From: Mumia flava
Lineage (GTDB): Bacteria; Actinomycetota; Actinomycetes; Propionibacteriales; Nocardioidaceae
DNA: 64,000 nt
Reading direction: 5' to 3'
Assembly: GCF_002797495.1 (NCBI RefSeq)
Contig: NZ_PGEZ01000001.1
Span: 1,674,001 to 1,738,000, forward strand
Positions 1 to 7,832 of this stretch are shown piece by piece (position 1 is the first letter of the stretch; each line of letters starts with the position of its first letter). The translations under genes and the position numbers were made by a program. A model generated the notes under the pieces. That model saw nothing but the letters and a program-made list of their open reading frames with translations. It did not search any database and was not told where the DNA came from.

Positions 1-577
1 CGCGGTCGTCGGGGTCCGCGTCGTGCAGCCGGACCACGCGGAACCAGCGCGACTTCACGTCGACCTCGATCGCGCCGCCCTGGGCGGTCGTCAGCGAGGC
101 GCCGTCGACGCCGAGGGCGTCGCTGGAGGTCAGCGTGGCGCCGGGGACGACGTGGTAGAGCAGGACCTGCTCGATGGTGTCGACGCCGGCGGCGGCGACG
201 ATCGCGTCGAACGCCCTCTTCTCCGAGCGGTACCAGCGGCCGGTGACGTCCTTGACGAACCGCTTGAACGACCAGTCGTTCGGGAGGAACGCCGTCACGG
301 GCGTCGATCCGTCGGCGAGGACCGCCACCGGGCTGTCGGGCTTCGCGCCGACGACCGCGAGCACCGCCTCGGTGACGATGTCGTAGTCGCCGCCGCGACG
401 GTCGAAACGGTTGCCGTCCGAGGTGAGCACCGCAGCGAGGCTGCGCTGCCCGTCCCCACCCTTCGCGCCGTCCTTGCCGGTCGGCGTCTGGGCGGATGCG
501 GAGCCGGCCGGAGCGAGCACCCCGGCGGCGAGCAGCGGCGCGGCCAGCGCGGCCGCGGCGATCGTACGGATCTTCAC
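1..577 (-). CDS. Secreted fasciclin (FAS1) domain protein, 3' part outside window
   Basis: Reading leftwards, the protein starts with a signal peptide (basic MKIRT, an Ala/Leu-rich core, then a SASAQ cleavage region). A FAS1 domain follows: VTAFLPNDWSFKRF matches the H1 region and LLYHVVPGATLTS the H2 region. FAS1 proteins are extracellular adhesion or matrix-like modules; their ligand here is unknown. I chose GTG at 577 because GGAGGG lies 7 bases upstream; an in-frame ATG at 583 would sit directly on that ribosome site. The stop codon and C-terminus lie beyond base 1, so further domains cannot be excluded. Confidence 0.82.
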   Translation of the reverse strand, partial: MKIRTIAAAALAAPLLAAGVLAPAGSASAQTPTGKDGAKGGDGQRSLAAVLTSDGNRFDRRGGDYDIVTEAVLAVVGAKPDSPVAVLADGSTPVTAFLPNDWSFKRFVKDVTGRWYRSEKRAFDAIVAAAGVDTIEQVLLYHVVPGATLTSSDALGVDGASLTTAQGGAIEVDVKSRWFRVVRLHDADPDDR

Positions 578-667
578 GAGCATTCCCTCCGTCGAGGGGC
601 CACCGGCCGCGACCCCGTTATGAGGTACTTCGGGGAGGCTCGGCCGATGGTTGCCGCGAATCCGCGA

Positions 668-1429
668 TCAGGTGCGCCGTGGCCCTCGCGGAGGTTCGAC
701 GGGGGACGCCTCGGCGCCGTCCGCGAAGGCCTGGGCGGCGTAGAGCAGCCAGCGGTGGACGGAGGCCGGCGAGCCGCCGGCGTAGTCGGCGAGCGCAGCC
801 CCGTACGCCCGTCCCGCGGCGCGGTGCCCAGCCTCCGGCACGGTGAGCGCCGCCGGGTCGACTCCCCGGGCGACCAGCACCAGCCGCTCGGCCGCGCGCG
901 CGACCAGACCGTTGTCCGACGCGAACGCCCCGGCCGTGGCCACCTCGGCGTGCACGACGGCTGCGACGACGAGCCCCGGGGCGTCGCTCGGCGCGGCGAG
1001 GGTCTGCGCGAGCGCCGTCAGCCGTCGCGCGCCTGCGGGGTCGACGGGACGTCCCAGATCGGCGTCGGCGACCCCACCGCGGGCGACCAGGGTGTGCAGG
1101 CGCGCCAGGGCCTGCAGGGGCGCTCGCTGCCAGGTCGGGACCAGGCCGAGCAGCTCCGTGGACATCCGGGCCGCCGCCAGCGCAAGCGGGTCGCCCTCGC
1201 CCGCACGCAGCGCCTCCAGGTCGTACGGCGCGCCCTCGATCGCGGCGCTGGCGGCCGCGCCGCGCAGCAGCGACTCGGCCGTCGCCTCGGGGCTCGTGCG
1301 TCGCAGCCCACGATCGCGCAGCAGCGAGTCGATCCCGTCACGGGTGGCGGCGAAGGCCGACGGGACGCCTTCGAGGTCCATCAGCGCGGAAAACGGGTCG
1401 GGCACGCCCTGCAGCGTACTCGGCGCCAT
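668..1429 (-). CDS. Fic/DOC-fold protein with degenerate catalytic motif (pseudo-Fic)
   Basis: 253 aa, helical, Ala/Leu-rich. Residues 61-66 (SAAIEG) fit the Fic inhibitory-helix motif [ST]xxxE[GN]. A Fic-like helix (LARLHTLV) follows near residue 110. The segment 160-192 aligns with the Fic core, but the catalytic HPFx[DE]GNGRxxR is replaced by GAFASDNGLVAR (167-178): the catalytic His, the acidic residue and the first Arg are lost, while Phe, Asn-Gly and the last Arg remain. AMP transfer is therefore unlikely; a binding or scaffold role is my inference. It is transcribed divergently from the methyltransferase at 1455, only 25 bases away. Confidence 0.72.
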   Translation of the reverse strand: MAPSTLQGVPDPFSALMDLEGVPSAFAATRDGIDSLLRDRGLRRTSPEATAESLLRGAAASAAIEGAPYDLEALRAGEGDPLALAAARMSTELLGLVPTWQRAPLQALARLHTLVARGGVADADLGRPVDPAGARRLTALAQTLAAPSDAPGLVVAAVVHAEVATAGAFASDNGLVARAAERLVLVARGVDPAALTVPEAGHRAAGRAYGAALADYAGGSPASVHRWLLYAAQAFADGAEASPVEPPRGPRRT

Positions 1430-1442
1430 GGTCCGGCTCGGT

Positions 1443-1448
1443 TAGCCT
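1443..1448 (+). promoter_or_regulatory. -10 element TAGCCT, leaderless start
   Basis: TAGCCT fits TANNNT and ends 6 bases before the GTG at 1455, so transcription should begin at or next to the start codon. The following CAGGGC is a poor ribosome site. No convincing -35 was seen. Confidence 0.5.
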
Positions 1449-1454
1449 CAGGGC

Positions 1455-2237
1455 GTGGACGGTCCGGGGAACCTCGAAGGCGCCTTCGACTCGCACGGGA
1501 CGCAGCCGGGCGAGTCGCTCGCCTATTCGCCACGCACCGTGCGGTGGCTGGTCGGGGACCGGCCCCTCCGCGTGCTCGAGCTCGGGGCCGGCGACGGTGC
1601 GATGACGACGGCACTGACCGAGCAGGACCACGACGTGGTCGCCGTCGACGTGGCCGCCGACGCGCTCGACCGGCTGTCACGCCGCGTCGACGTCACCGTG
1701 GTCCGCGCCGCAGCCGAACGCCTGCCGTTCTCCGCGGGGTCGTTCGACGTGGTGCTCGCCGCCCAGGCCTTCCACCAGTTCGACGCCGCGCGGGCCCTGC
1801 CCGAGATCGCACGCGTGCTCCGGACCGGCGGGCGGCTGGGCCTCGTCTGGCACGTACGCGACGAGTCCGTCCCGTGGGCGCGCCGCCTGTCCGCGCTGAT
1901 CGGCAGCGACGCCGACGACCTCGCCGACGTCGCGGAGCGCCTCCCGCTGTCCGGGCTGTTCTCGCTGCCCGAGCAGTCCGACCACGGAGTCTGGCACCGC
2001 CTCGACCTCGACGGCCTGCTGACGCTCGTCCGTACGCGCCCGCAGGTGGCGTCCCTCGACCCGGGGGCCCGTGAGCGTGTCCTGAGCTCGGTCCGCACGC
2101 TCTACGACTCCTACGCCAGCGGTCACAACGGCCTCCGGATGCGCTACGCCACGCGCTGCTTCTCCGCCGAGGTGCACAAGGACGCGCTGCCACCGGAGCG
2201 ACCGACCTCCGAGGGTGATCTCGCCTTCCGCCTGTGA
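1455..2237 (+). CDS. Class I SAM-dependent methyltransferase
   Basis: 260 aa. The Rossmann motif I is LELGAGDGAMT (about residues 41-51), followed by an acidic strand-2 end (VVAVDVA) and the AERLPFSAGSFDVVLAAQAFHQF region typical of Methyltransf_11 enzymes. The C-terminal third carries no clear substrate signature, so the methyl acceptor is unknown. The GTG at 1455 follows a -10 hexamer, suggesting a leaderless message. It has no operon partner: the neighbour on the left is divergent and the next gene has its own -10. Confidence 0.85.
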   Translation: MDGPGNLEGAFDSHGTQPGESLAYSPRTVRWLVGDRPLRVLELGAGDGAMTTALTEQDHDVVAVDVAADALDRLSRRVDVTVVRAAAERLPFSAGSFDVVLAAQAFHQFDAARALPEIARVLRTGGRLGLVWHVRDESVPWARRLSALIGSDADDLADVAERLPLSGLFSLPEQSDHGVWHRLDLDGLLTLVRTRPQVASLDPGARERVLSSVRTLYDSYASGHNGLRMRYATRCFSAEVHKDALPPERPTSEGDLAFRL

Positions 2238-2300
2238 GCTCCGCGTCTGCTGTCAGCGAACGAGCCCGCGCTTCGATGGCGGATCCTTGGACCTTGCGCC

Positions 2301-2306
2301 TAGCGT
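2301..2306 (+). promoter_or_regulatory. -10 element TAGCGT, leaderless start
   Basis: TAGCGT lies 6 bases before the GTG at 2313. GAAGGG between them could also act as a ribosome site, so the leaderless reading is likely but not certain. Confidence 0.45.
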
Positions 2307-2312
2307 GAAGGG

Positions 2313-2648
2313 GTGAGCACGCTCCTGGTCGGGCTCCCCGACGTCGACGAACGGCCTCCGCTGCTGCGCGAGGCGCTCGGCGACGCGCTGCGCTCCACCC
2401 GCCGTCGCCGCGGGCGCACGCTCCGCGACGTCGCCGCCGCGGCCCAGGTCTCCCTGGCGTACCTGTCGGAGATCGAGCGCGGGCAGAAGGAGGCGTCCTC
2501 GGAGATCCTGGCCGCCGTGTGCGAGGCGCTCGGCGTCACCATGCTGCACCTGCTGTCGGTCGCGGCCGCCTCGTACGCGCCTGCTGCCCCTGCTGCGGCG
2601 GCCGAGGCACCCCGGCCGTGCGAGACCCCGGTCGCGATCGCCGCCTGA
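2313..2648 (+). CDS. XRE-family regulator of ClgR/PopR type
   Basis: 111 aa. One helix-turn-helix covers residues 18-80: GRTLRDVAAAAQVSLAYLSEIERGQKEASSE is almost the ClgR/PopR signature. These proteins activate clp protease and other proteolysis genes in actinobacteria. The tail is low-complexity Ala/Pro and ends in PVAIAA; small hydrophobic ends of this kind act as Clp-dependent degradation tags in ClgR and PopR, so the regulator may be turned over by the proteases it controls (inference). Its location away from the usual clgR neighbours (cinA, pgsA, ftsK) argues for a paralogue, so I give no symbol. Confidence 0.8.
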   Translation: MSTLLVGLPDVDERPPLLREALGDALRSTRRRRGRTLRDVAAAAQVSLAYLSEIERGQKEASSEILAAVCEALGVTMLHLLSVAAASYAPAAPAAAAEAPRPCETPVAIAA

Positions 2649-2695
2649 CCCGCTCGGGCCCGCGCGAGCGGGGCGACGGACCACCACCGGCGACG

Positions 2696-2701
2696 TAGCC
2701 T
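2696..2701 (+). promoter_or_regulatory. -10 element TAGCCT, leaderless start
   Basis: TAGCCT ends 7 bases before the GTG at 2709. No ribosome-binding sequence lies between (CGCTGGT), which supports a leaderless transcript. Confidence 0.5.
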
Positions 2702-2708
2702 CGCTGGT

Positions 2709-3263
2709 GTGAACAGCCGCACGCGCGGTCGGCACGTCCGCCAGGTGACGACGAAGTACCCCGACCAGCCCCACTGGGAGTTCGACACTGCCCTGCTCGA
2801 CGTCGACGAGTGGGGCACCTGGCTGTACATGAGTGCCGGCACGCGGGCCGCGCGCCCCGGGCGCGAGATGCACACCCGGGTCGACAGCGTCACCCTGGTG
2901 CCGACCGACGCGCCGGTGGTCCCGACCTTCCACGCCACCTGGGACGCGCCCCAGCACCGGCTGCGCTACGCGATGTACGCCGACATGACGACGCCGGCCC
3001 ACTGGGAGTCCGACGACGTGGTGACGATGGTCGACCTCGACCTCGACGTGGTGCTGACCGTCGACGGCGACGTCCGGCTGCTCGACGAGGACGAGTTCGA
3101 GGACCACCGCCTGCGGTTCGGCTATCCCGACGAGCTGGTCGCGACGGCGCGGCGCTCGGCCGACGACGTGCTGGCGGCCGTGCGCGCCCGGGCCGAGCCG
3201 TACGGAGAGGTCGGTTGGGCCCGGCTCCGGGAGGCGCAGCGCGTCTTCCACCGCTACCGCTGA
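2709..3263 (+). CDS. DUF402 family protein
   Basis: 184 aa, acidic. The pattern of Trp/Tyr-rich strands (GTWLYMSAGT), AMYADMTTPAHWES and the acidic TMVDLDLDVVLTVDGDVRLLDEDEFEDH fits DUF402, a small beta-barrel family that includes the metal-dependent nucleoside-phosphate hydrolases FomD and Streptomyces SCO5041. The Asp/Glu cluster at about residues 116-138 would supply the metal ligands. It most likely hydrolyses a phosphorylated small molecule, but the substrate cannot be read from sequence. It stands alone between two genes that each have their own -10. Confidence 0.8.
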   Translation: MNSRTRGRHVRQVTTKYPDQPHWEFDTALLDVDEWGTWLYMSAGTRAARPGREMHTRVDSVTLVPTDAPVVPTFHATWDAPQHRLRYAMYADMTTPAHWESDDVVTMVDLDLDVVLTVDGDVRLLDEDEFEDHRLRFGYPDELVATARRSADDVLAAVRARAEPYGEVGWARLREAQRVFHRYR

Positions 3264-3302
3264 GCGGCTCGCCGGGCGCCGCAGCGCCACCGCGGCCCCG
3301 AG

Positions 3303-4772
<1,470 letters not shown>

Positions 4773-4793
4773 CGCAGGTCACGATCTCCGCCT

Positions 4794-4810
4794 CCTGAAC
4801 ACTGTTCAGG
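4794..4810. promoter_or_regulatory. BioQ-like operator upstream of bioY
   Basis: A perfect inverted repeat, CCTGAAC-ACT-GTTCAGG. It matches the TGAAC-N3-GTT core of the corynebacterial and mycobacterial BioQ (TetR) box that represses biotin genes. It overlaps the proposed -35 (TTCAGG, 4805-4810), which lies 18 bases from the -10 TACAGT (4829-4834). Repression by promoter occlusion is inferred; bioQ itself is not in the window. Confidence 0.75.
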
Positions 4811-4828
4811 AAAACGGTCAGGACGGAC

Positions 4829-4834
4829 TACAGT
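4829..4834 (+). promoter_or_regulatory. -10 element of bioYMN promoter
   Basis: TACAGT ends 7 bases before the ATG at 4842, suggesting a leaderless bioY message. The -35 candidate TTCAGG lies inside the operator arm. Confidence 0.5.
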
Positions 4835-4841
4835 GACGCCC

Positions 4842-5477
4842 ATGCCTGAGACCAACCCGAGCGCCGCAGCCGTGGACGCGGCTGCGCCGATCCGCGTCGC
4901 CCACCGCTCCCCCGCCGCCGATGTCGCGCTGATCGCCCTCTTCGCCGCCCTGATCGCCGCGTGCGCACTGCTGCCGGCGATCAACGTCGGCCTTCCGGTG
5001 CCGATCACGCTGCAGACCTTCGCCGTCGGGCTGGCCGGAGCCGTGCTCGGCGCCCGACGCGGCTTCCTCGCCGCCCTGCTGTACGTCGTCGCCGGCCTCG
5101 CCGGGCTGCCGATCTTCTCCGGCGGGGCGGGCGGCCTCGGCGTCCTCGCCGGCCCGACCGTCGGCTACATCCTCGCCTTCCCCCTGGCGGCGTGGATGAC
5201 GGGCTTCCTCGTCGAGCGGATCCCGCGGGAGCGGGTGGCGCTCAGCGTGCCCCTCGTCTTCGCGTCGGCGCTCGCCGCCAACTTCCTGTTCACCCACCCG
5301 ATGGGCATCGTCGGGATGGCGCTGCGCGTGCCGGACCTGACGCTGGCCGGCGCGTTCCGGATCGACGTCGTCTTCTGGCCCGGAGACGCCGTGAAGAGCT
5401 TCGCCGTGGCGATCGTCGCCGTCGCCGTCCACCGCGCCTTCCCGTCCCTGCTCCCCGCGCGGCGGACGACCGACTGA
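4842..5477 (+). CDS. bioY: BioY biotin-binding S component of ECF transporter
   Basis: 211 aa with six membrane segments. It has the BioY hallmarks: GLPVPITLQTFAVGLAGAVLGARRGFLA near residues 50-75, GLAGLPIFSGGAGGLGVLAGPTVGYI, and the late FWPGDAVKSFAVA. BioY captures biotin in the membrane and passes it to the energising ATPase/EcfT module encoded just downstream. ATG 4842 is placed 7 bases after the -10; GTG 4833 is an in-frame alternative that would overlap the -10. The BioQ-like operator implies repression when biotin is plentiful. Confidence 0.92.
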   Translation: MPETNPSAAAVDAAAPIRVAHRSPAADVALIALFAALIAACALLPAINVGLPVPITLQTFAVGLAGAVLGARRGFLAALLYVVAGLAGLPIFSGGAGGLGVLAGPTVGYILAFPLAAWMTGFLVERIPRERVALSVPLVFASALAANFLFTHPMGIVGMALRVPDLTLAGAFRIDVVFWPGDAVKSFAVAIVAVAVHRAFPSLLPARRTTD

Positions 5478-5480
5478 GCC

Positions 5481-6299
5481 GTGTCCCCGACGTCCGAGCA
5501 CCCCCGGCCCTCCGCCATCGCGATGCGGGGGGTCGAGGTGCTCGTCAGCGACCGCACCACACCCCCCGTACCGCGACGGCGGCGGGGCAGGACCGACGCC
5601 GGGCGGGCACCGGACGCAGCCCCCGCGCACGCCCGCCCGCCCGGCGTCCCCGCGGGGATGCTGCGCATCCTCGGGCCCGTCGACCTGACGCTGACCGAGC
5701 ACCGGGTGGCCTTCATCGGCTCGAACGGGTCGGGCAAGTCCACGCTCGCGCGCCTGGTCAACGGCCTCGTGACGCCGTCGCGCGGCACCGTCGAGGTCGA
5801 CGGGATCGACGTGACCGAGGACGCGGCCGCGGTCCGCCGGCGGGTGGGGTTCGCCTTCACCGACCCGGAGGCGCAGCTGGTCATGCCGACCCCGGCCGAG
5901 GACCTCGCGCTCTCCTTGCGACGCAGCGGCGCGGACAAGGCGCAGCGTCGAGCCATGGCCCTGGCGGCGCTCGCCGAGCACGGCCTCGAGCACCTGGCCG
6001 ACACCTCGGTGCACGCCCTGTCCGGCGGGCAGAAGCAGATGCTGGCCCTCGCCGGCGTGCTCGCGACCGGCCCTCGGATCGTGGTCGCCGACGAGCCGAC
6101 GACGTTGCTCGACCTGCGCAACACCCGCCGGATCGGCGACCTGCTGCTCGGGCTCGAGCAGCGCCTGGTCCTGGTGACGCACGACCTCGACCTCGCGGCG
6201 CGGTGCGACCGGGTCGTCGTGGTCGAGGACGGCGCCGTGGCCTACGACGGCGCCCCGGACGACGCGATCGCCCACTATCGCGCGCTGGTGGCACCGTGA
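5481..6299 (+). CDS. bioM: BioM-type ECF transporter ATPase with an N-terminal insert
   Basis: 272 aa ABC ATPase. Walker A is GSNGSGKST with Lys86, then a Q-loop (GFAFTDPEAQLVMPT), the signature LSGGQKQMLALAGVL, Walker B VVADEPTT and the switch His in VTHDLD. It hydrolyses ATP to drive biotin import with BioN and BioY. It starts 3 bases after the bioY stop. Odd: between the first strand (VEVLVSD, residues 18-24) and ILGPVDLTL sits a stretch of about 36 residues rich in Pro, Arg and Ala (25-60, bases 5553-5660) that ordinary CbiO/BioM proteins lack. Confidence 0.9.
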   Translation: MSPTSEHPRPSAIAMRGVEVLVSDRTTPPVPRRRRGRTDAGRAPDAAPAHARPPGVPAGMLRILGPVDLTLTEHRVAFIGSNGSGKSTLARLVNGLVTPSRGTVEVDGIDVTEDAAAVRRRVGFAFTDPEAQLVMPTPAEDLALSLRRSGADKAQRRAMALAALAEHGLEHLADTSVHALSGGQKQMLALAGVLATGPRIVVADEPTTLLDLRNTRRIGDLLLGLEQRLVLVTHDLDLAARCDRVVVVEDGAVAYDGAPDDAIAHYRALVAP

Positions 6300-6895
6300 T
6301 CGGCCTCTATCGCCCCGGCGACACGCTGCTGCACCGGATGAGCGTCGGGGCGACCCTGCTCGCGCTGGCCCTCACGGCGGTCGTCGTGACCTGGGTGCGC
6401 GGGCCGGTCGCGGCGGTGACCGGGCTGCTGGTCGTCACCGGAGTCGCGGTGTACGCGGGGCTGAGCCTGCGCGAGTGCGTCCGCGCGCTCCGTCCGATCC
6501 TCCTGGTCGCGGCCGCGCTCGCGGTGTTCCAGGCATGGCAGGCGACGTGGCAGCGCGCGGTGGAGGTCCCGGTGGACCTGCTGACGCTCGTGCTCGCTGC
6601 CGCCGTCGTCACCGCGACCACGCCGGTGGACGCGATGATCGAGGCGATCGTGCGCTGGCTCGGGCCGTTCCGCCGGCTCGGCGTGCACCCGGAGCGCGTC
6701 GGCCTGGCGTTCGCGCTGATGCTGCGCTCGATCCCGGCTCTGCTGGAGCTCGGGCACGAGACCCGCGACGCCGCCCGCGCCCGGGGTCTCGAGCGGAACG
6801 CCCGCGCCGTGCTGATCCCGTTCGTCCTGCGCGCCGTCGCCCGTGCGCAGGACACGGGCGACGCGCTCGTGGCCCGCGGCATCGGCGACGACTGA
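6296..6895 (+). CDS. bioN: BioN-type ECF transporter transmembrane protein (EcfT)
   Basis: 199 aa with four to five membrane segments. The two Ala-Arg-Gly signatures that couple EcfT to the ATPase are present: AARARGLERN at about 160-170 and LVARGIGDD at the very end. The GTG at 6296 overlaps the bioM stop (GTGA), so translation is coupled. BioN is the scaffold linking BioM to BioY. A tandem-repeat region begins 9 bases after the stop codon. Confidence 0.9.
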   Translation: MIGLYRPGDTLLHRMSVGATLLALALTAVVVTWVRGPVAAVTGLLVVTGVAVYAGLSLRECVRALRPILLVAAALAVFQAWQATWQRAVEVPVDLLTLVLAAAVVTATTPVDAMIEAIVRWLGPFRRLGVHPERVGLAFALMLRSIPALLELGHETRDAARARGLERNARAVLIPFVLRAVARAQDTGDALVARGIGDD

Positions 6896-6904
6896 GGAGG
6901 ACGG

Positions 6905-7080
6905 GTCTCGATCGCTCGCTCCGCTCGCGCCTCGACCAGCGGCGCGGGCTCGACCGGCGAGGCGCGGCCTCGACCAGCGGCGCGGGCTCGACCGGCGAGG
7001 CGCGGGCTCGACCGGCGAGGCGCGGCCTCGACCAGCGGCGCGGGCTCGACCGGCGAGGCGCGGCCTCGACCGGCACAGGG
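6905..7080. repeat. TCGA-family element expanded to an 18/20-bp tandem array
   Basis: A GGGTCTCGATC head with CTCGCTCCGCTCGC is followed by eight CTCGACC repeats at 6931, 6949, 6969, 6987, 7007, 7027, 7045 and 7065. Spacing is 18 or 20 bases and spacers are either AGCGGCGCGGG or GGCGAGGCGCGGC/G. It fills the gap between the bioN stop and the end of the convergent gene at 7093. It has the same ends as the elements near 35033, 44159, 47812, 51981 and 56374. Confidence 0.85.
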
Positions 7081-7092
7081 CGGCCAGGCGGG

Positions 7093-7455
7093 TCAGCGCA
7101 TCGCGTCGGAGTAGACCGAGGACACCGGGGTCTGGGGCTGGCTCGGTGCAGGGCCGATCACGATCTGGCTGGCCAACCGGAACACGTCGATCAGGAGCCG
7201 GTCGAGGGTGTCGACCATCGCGGCCTCGTTAGGCGTGCTGCTGCGGAACAGCTGGCTGTCGACGTTGCGGTGCGCCTCGACCCATCCGATCGTCGACCAG
7301 GACTCGGCCACGGTCGTCGCGACGTCGTTGCGGTAGTCGCTGGTGACGCGCAGGCGCGACCCCGCTCGATGACTGAAGATCACGACGCGACGCATGGAGG
7401 AAGGGCCCTTGCTGGTGGCTTCGTGGATGATCTGCCATCCGGGATACGCGGTCAC
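7093..7455 (-). CDS. Hypothetical protein, unusual composition
   Basis: 120 aa; I do not recognise a family. It starts with VTAYPGWQIIHEATSKGP, has alternating short strands (MRRVVIFSHRAGSRLRVTSDY) and then helices (NEAAMVDTLDRLLIDVFRLASQIVI). No signal peptide or membrane segment is seen. I prefer GTG at 7455: AGAGAG lies upstream, and the longer reading from 7524 adds codons such as AGA, GCA and TCT that look non-coding here. GC is visibly lower than in the flanking genes, hinting at acquisition. It is convergent with bioN across the repeat array and divergent from acs. Confidence 0.55.
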   Translation of the reverse strand: MTAYPGWQIIHEATSKGPSSMRRVVIFSHRAGSRLRVTSDYRNDVATTVAESWSTIGWVEAHRNVDSQLFRSSTPNEAAMVDTLDRLLIDVFRLASQIVIGPAPSQPQTPVSSVYSDAMR

Positions 7456-7832
7456 GAATGCTCTCTTCTGTGCTCTTGCGGTCTGGTGGATCCGAGATTC
7501 CCTTGCCGCCCCCGTGGGCGTCATCCTAGCCCCTCGCCGACGTACGTCACACCGCCTCCCCCCTCGGTGCCCTAGATCACGTTTTCATCACATGACCCTT
7601 GATATTTCAGCGATGTTTCCGCTCCACCATCGCCCCTGCTCACAGGCCGGAGCGTGCCGCCGGTGACGCCGTCGACGTGCTCGCGACCCGACCGTCGAGC
7701 GCGGCGCGAAGGCCGTCGGACCGACCCGTACGCCCGCTCGCCGGGTCCGCCGACGGCCGCCCGTCCCGCTGCGGTGTGACCCGAGGCACAATGGCAACGA
7801 CCAGCGCAGAGCCGACCAGAGAAGGAAGCACA
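7456..7832. other. Intergenic region between the 7093 gene and acs
   Basis: 377 bases without a supported gene. It contains an AT-rich stretch (about 7565-7620) unusual for this genome, a Crp-type site at 7775-7790 and the AGAAGGAAG ribosome site of acs. It should hold the promoters of both flanking genes. An in-frame ATG at 7791 upstream of acs is not favoured because the ribosome site points to 7833. Confidence 0.6.
7775..7790. promoter_or_regulatory. Crp/GlxR-type binding site upstream of acs
   Basis: TGTGA-CCCGAG-GCACA matches nine of the ten conserved bases of the Crp/GlxR consensus TGTGA-N6-TCACA. It lies about 50 bases before the acs start codon. acs and acetate genes are known Crp/GlxR targets in corynebacteria and mycobacteria, and this genome's own crp is at 15252. 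Confidence 0.55.

Noticed and set aside
23-2074. 683-aa open frame, plus strand
   Set aside because: Arg/Gly-rich antisense of the fasciclin and Fic-like genes and out of frame with the methyltransferase; no ribosome site or domain. A shadow caused by high GC.
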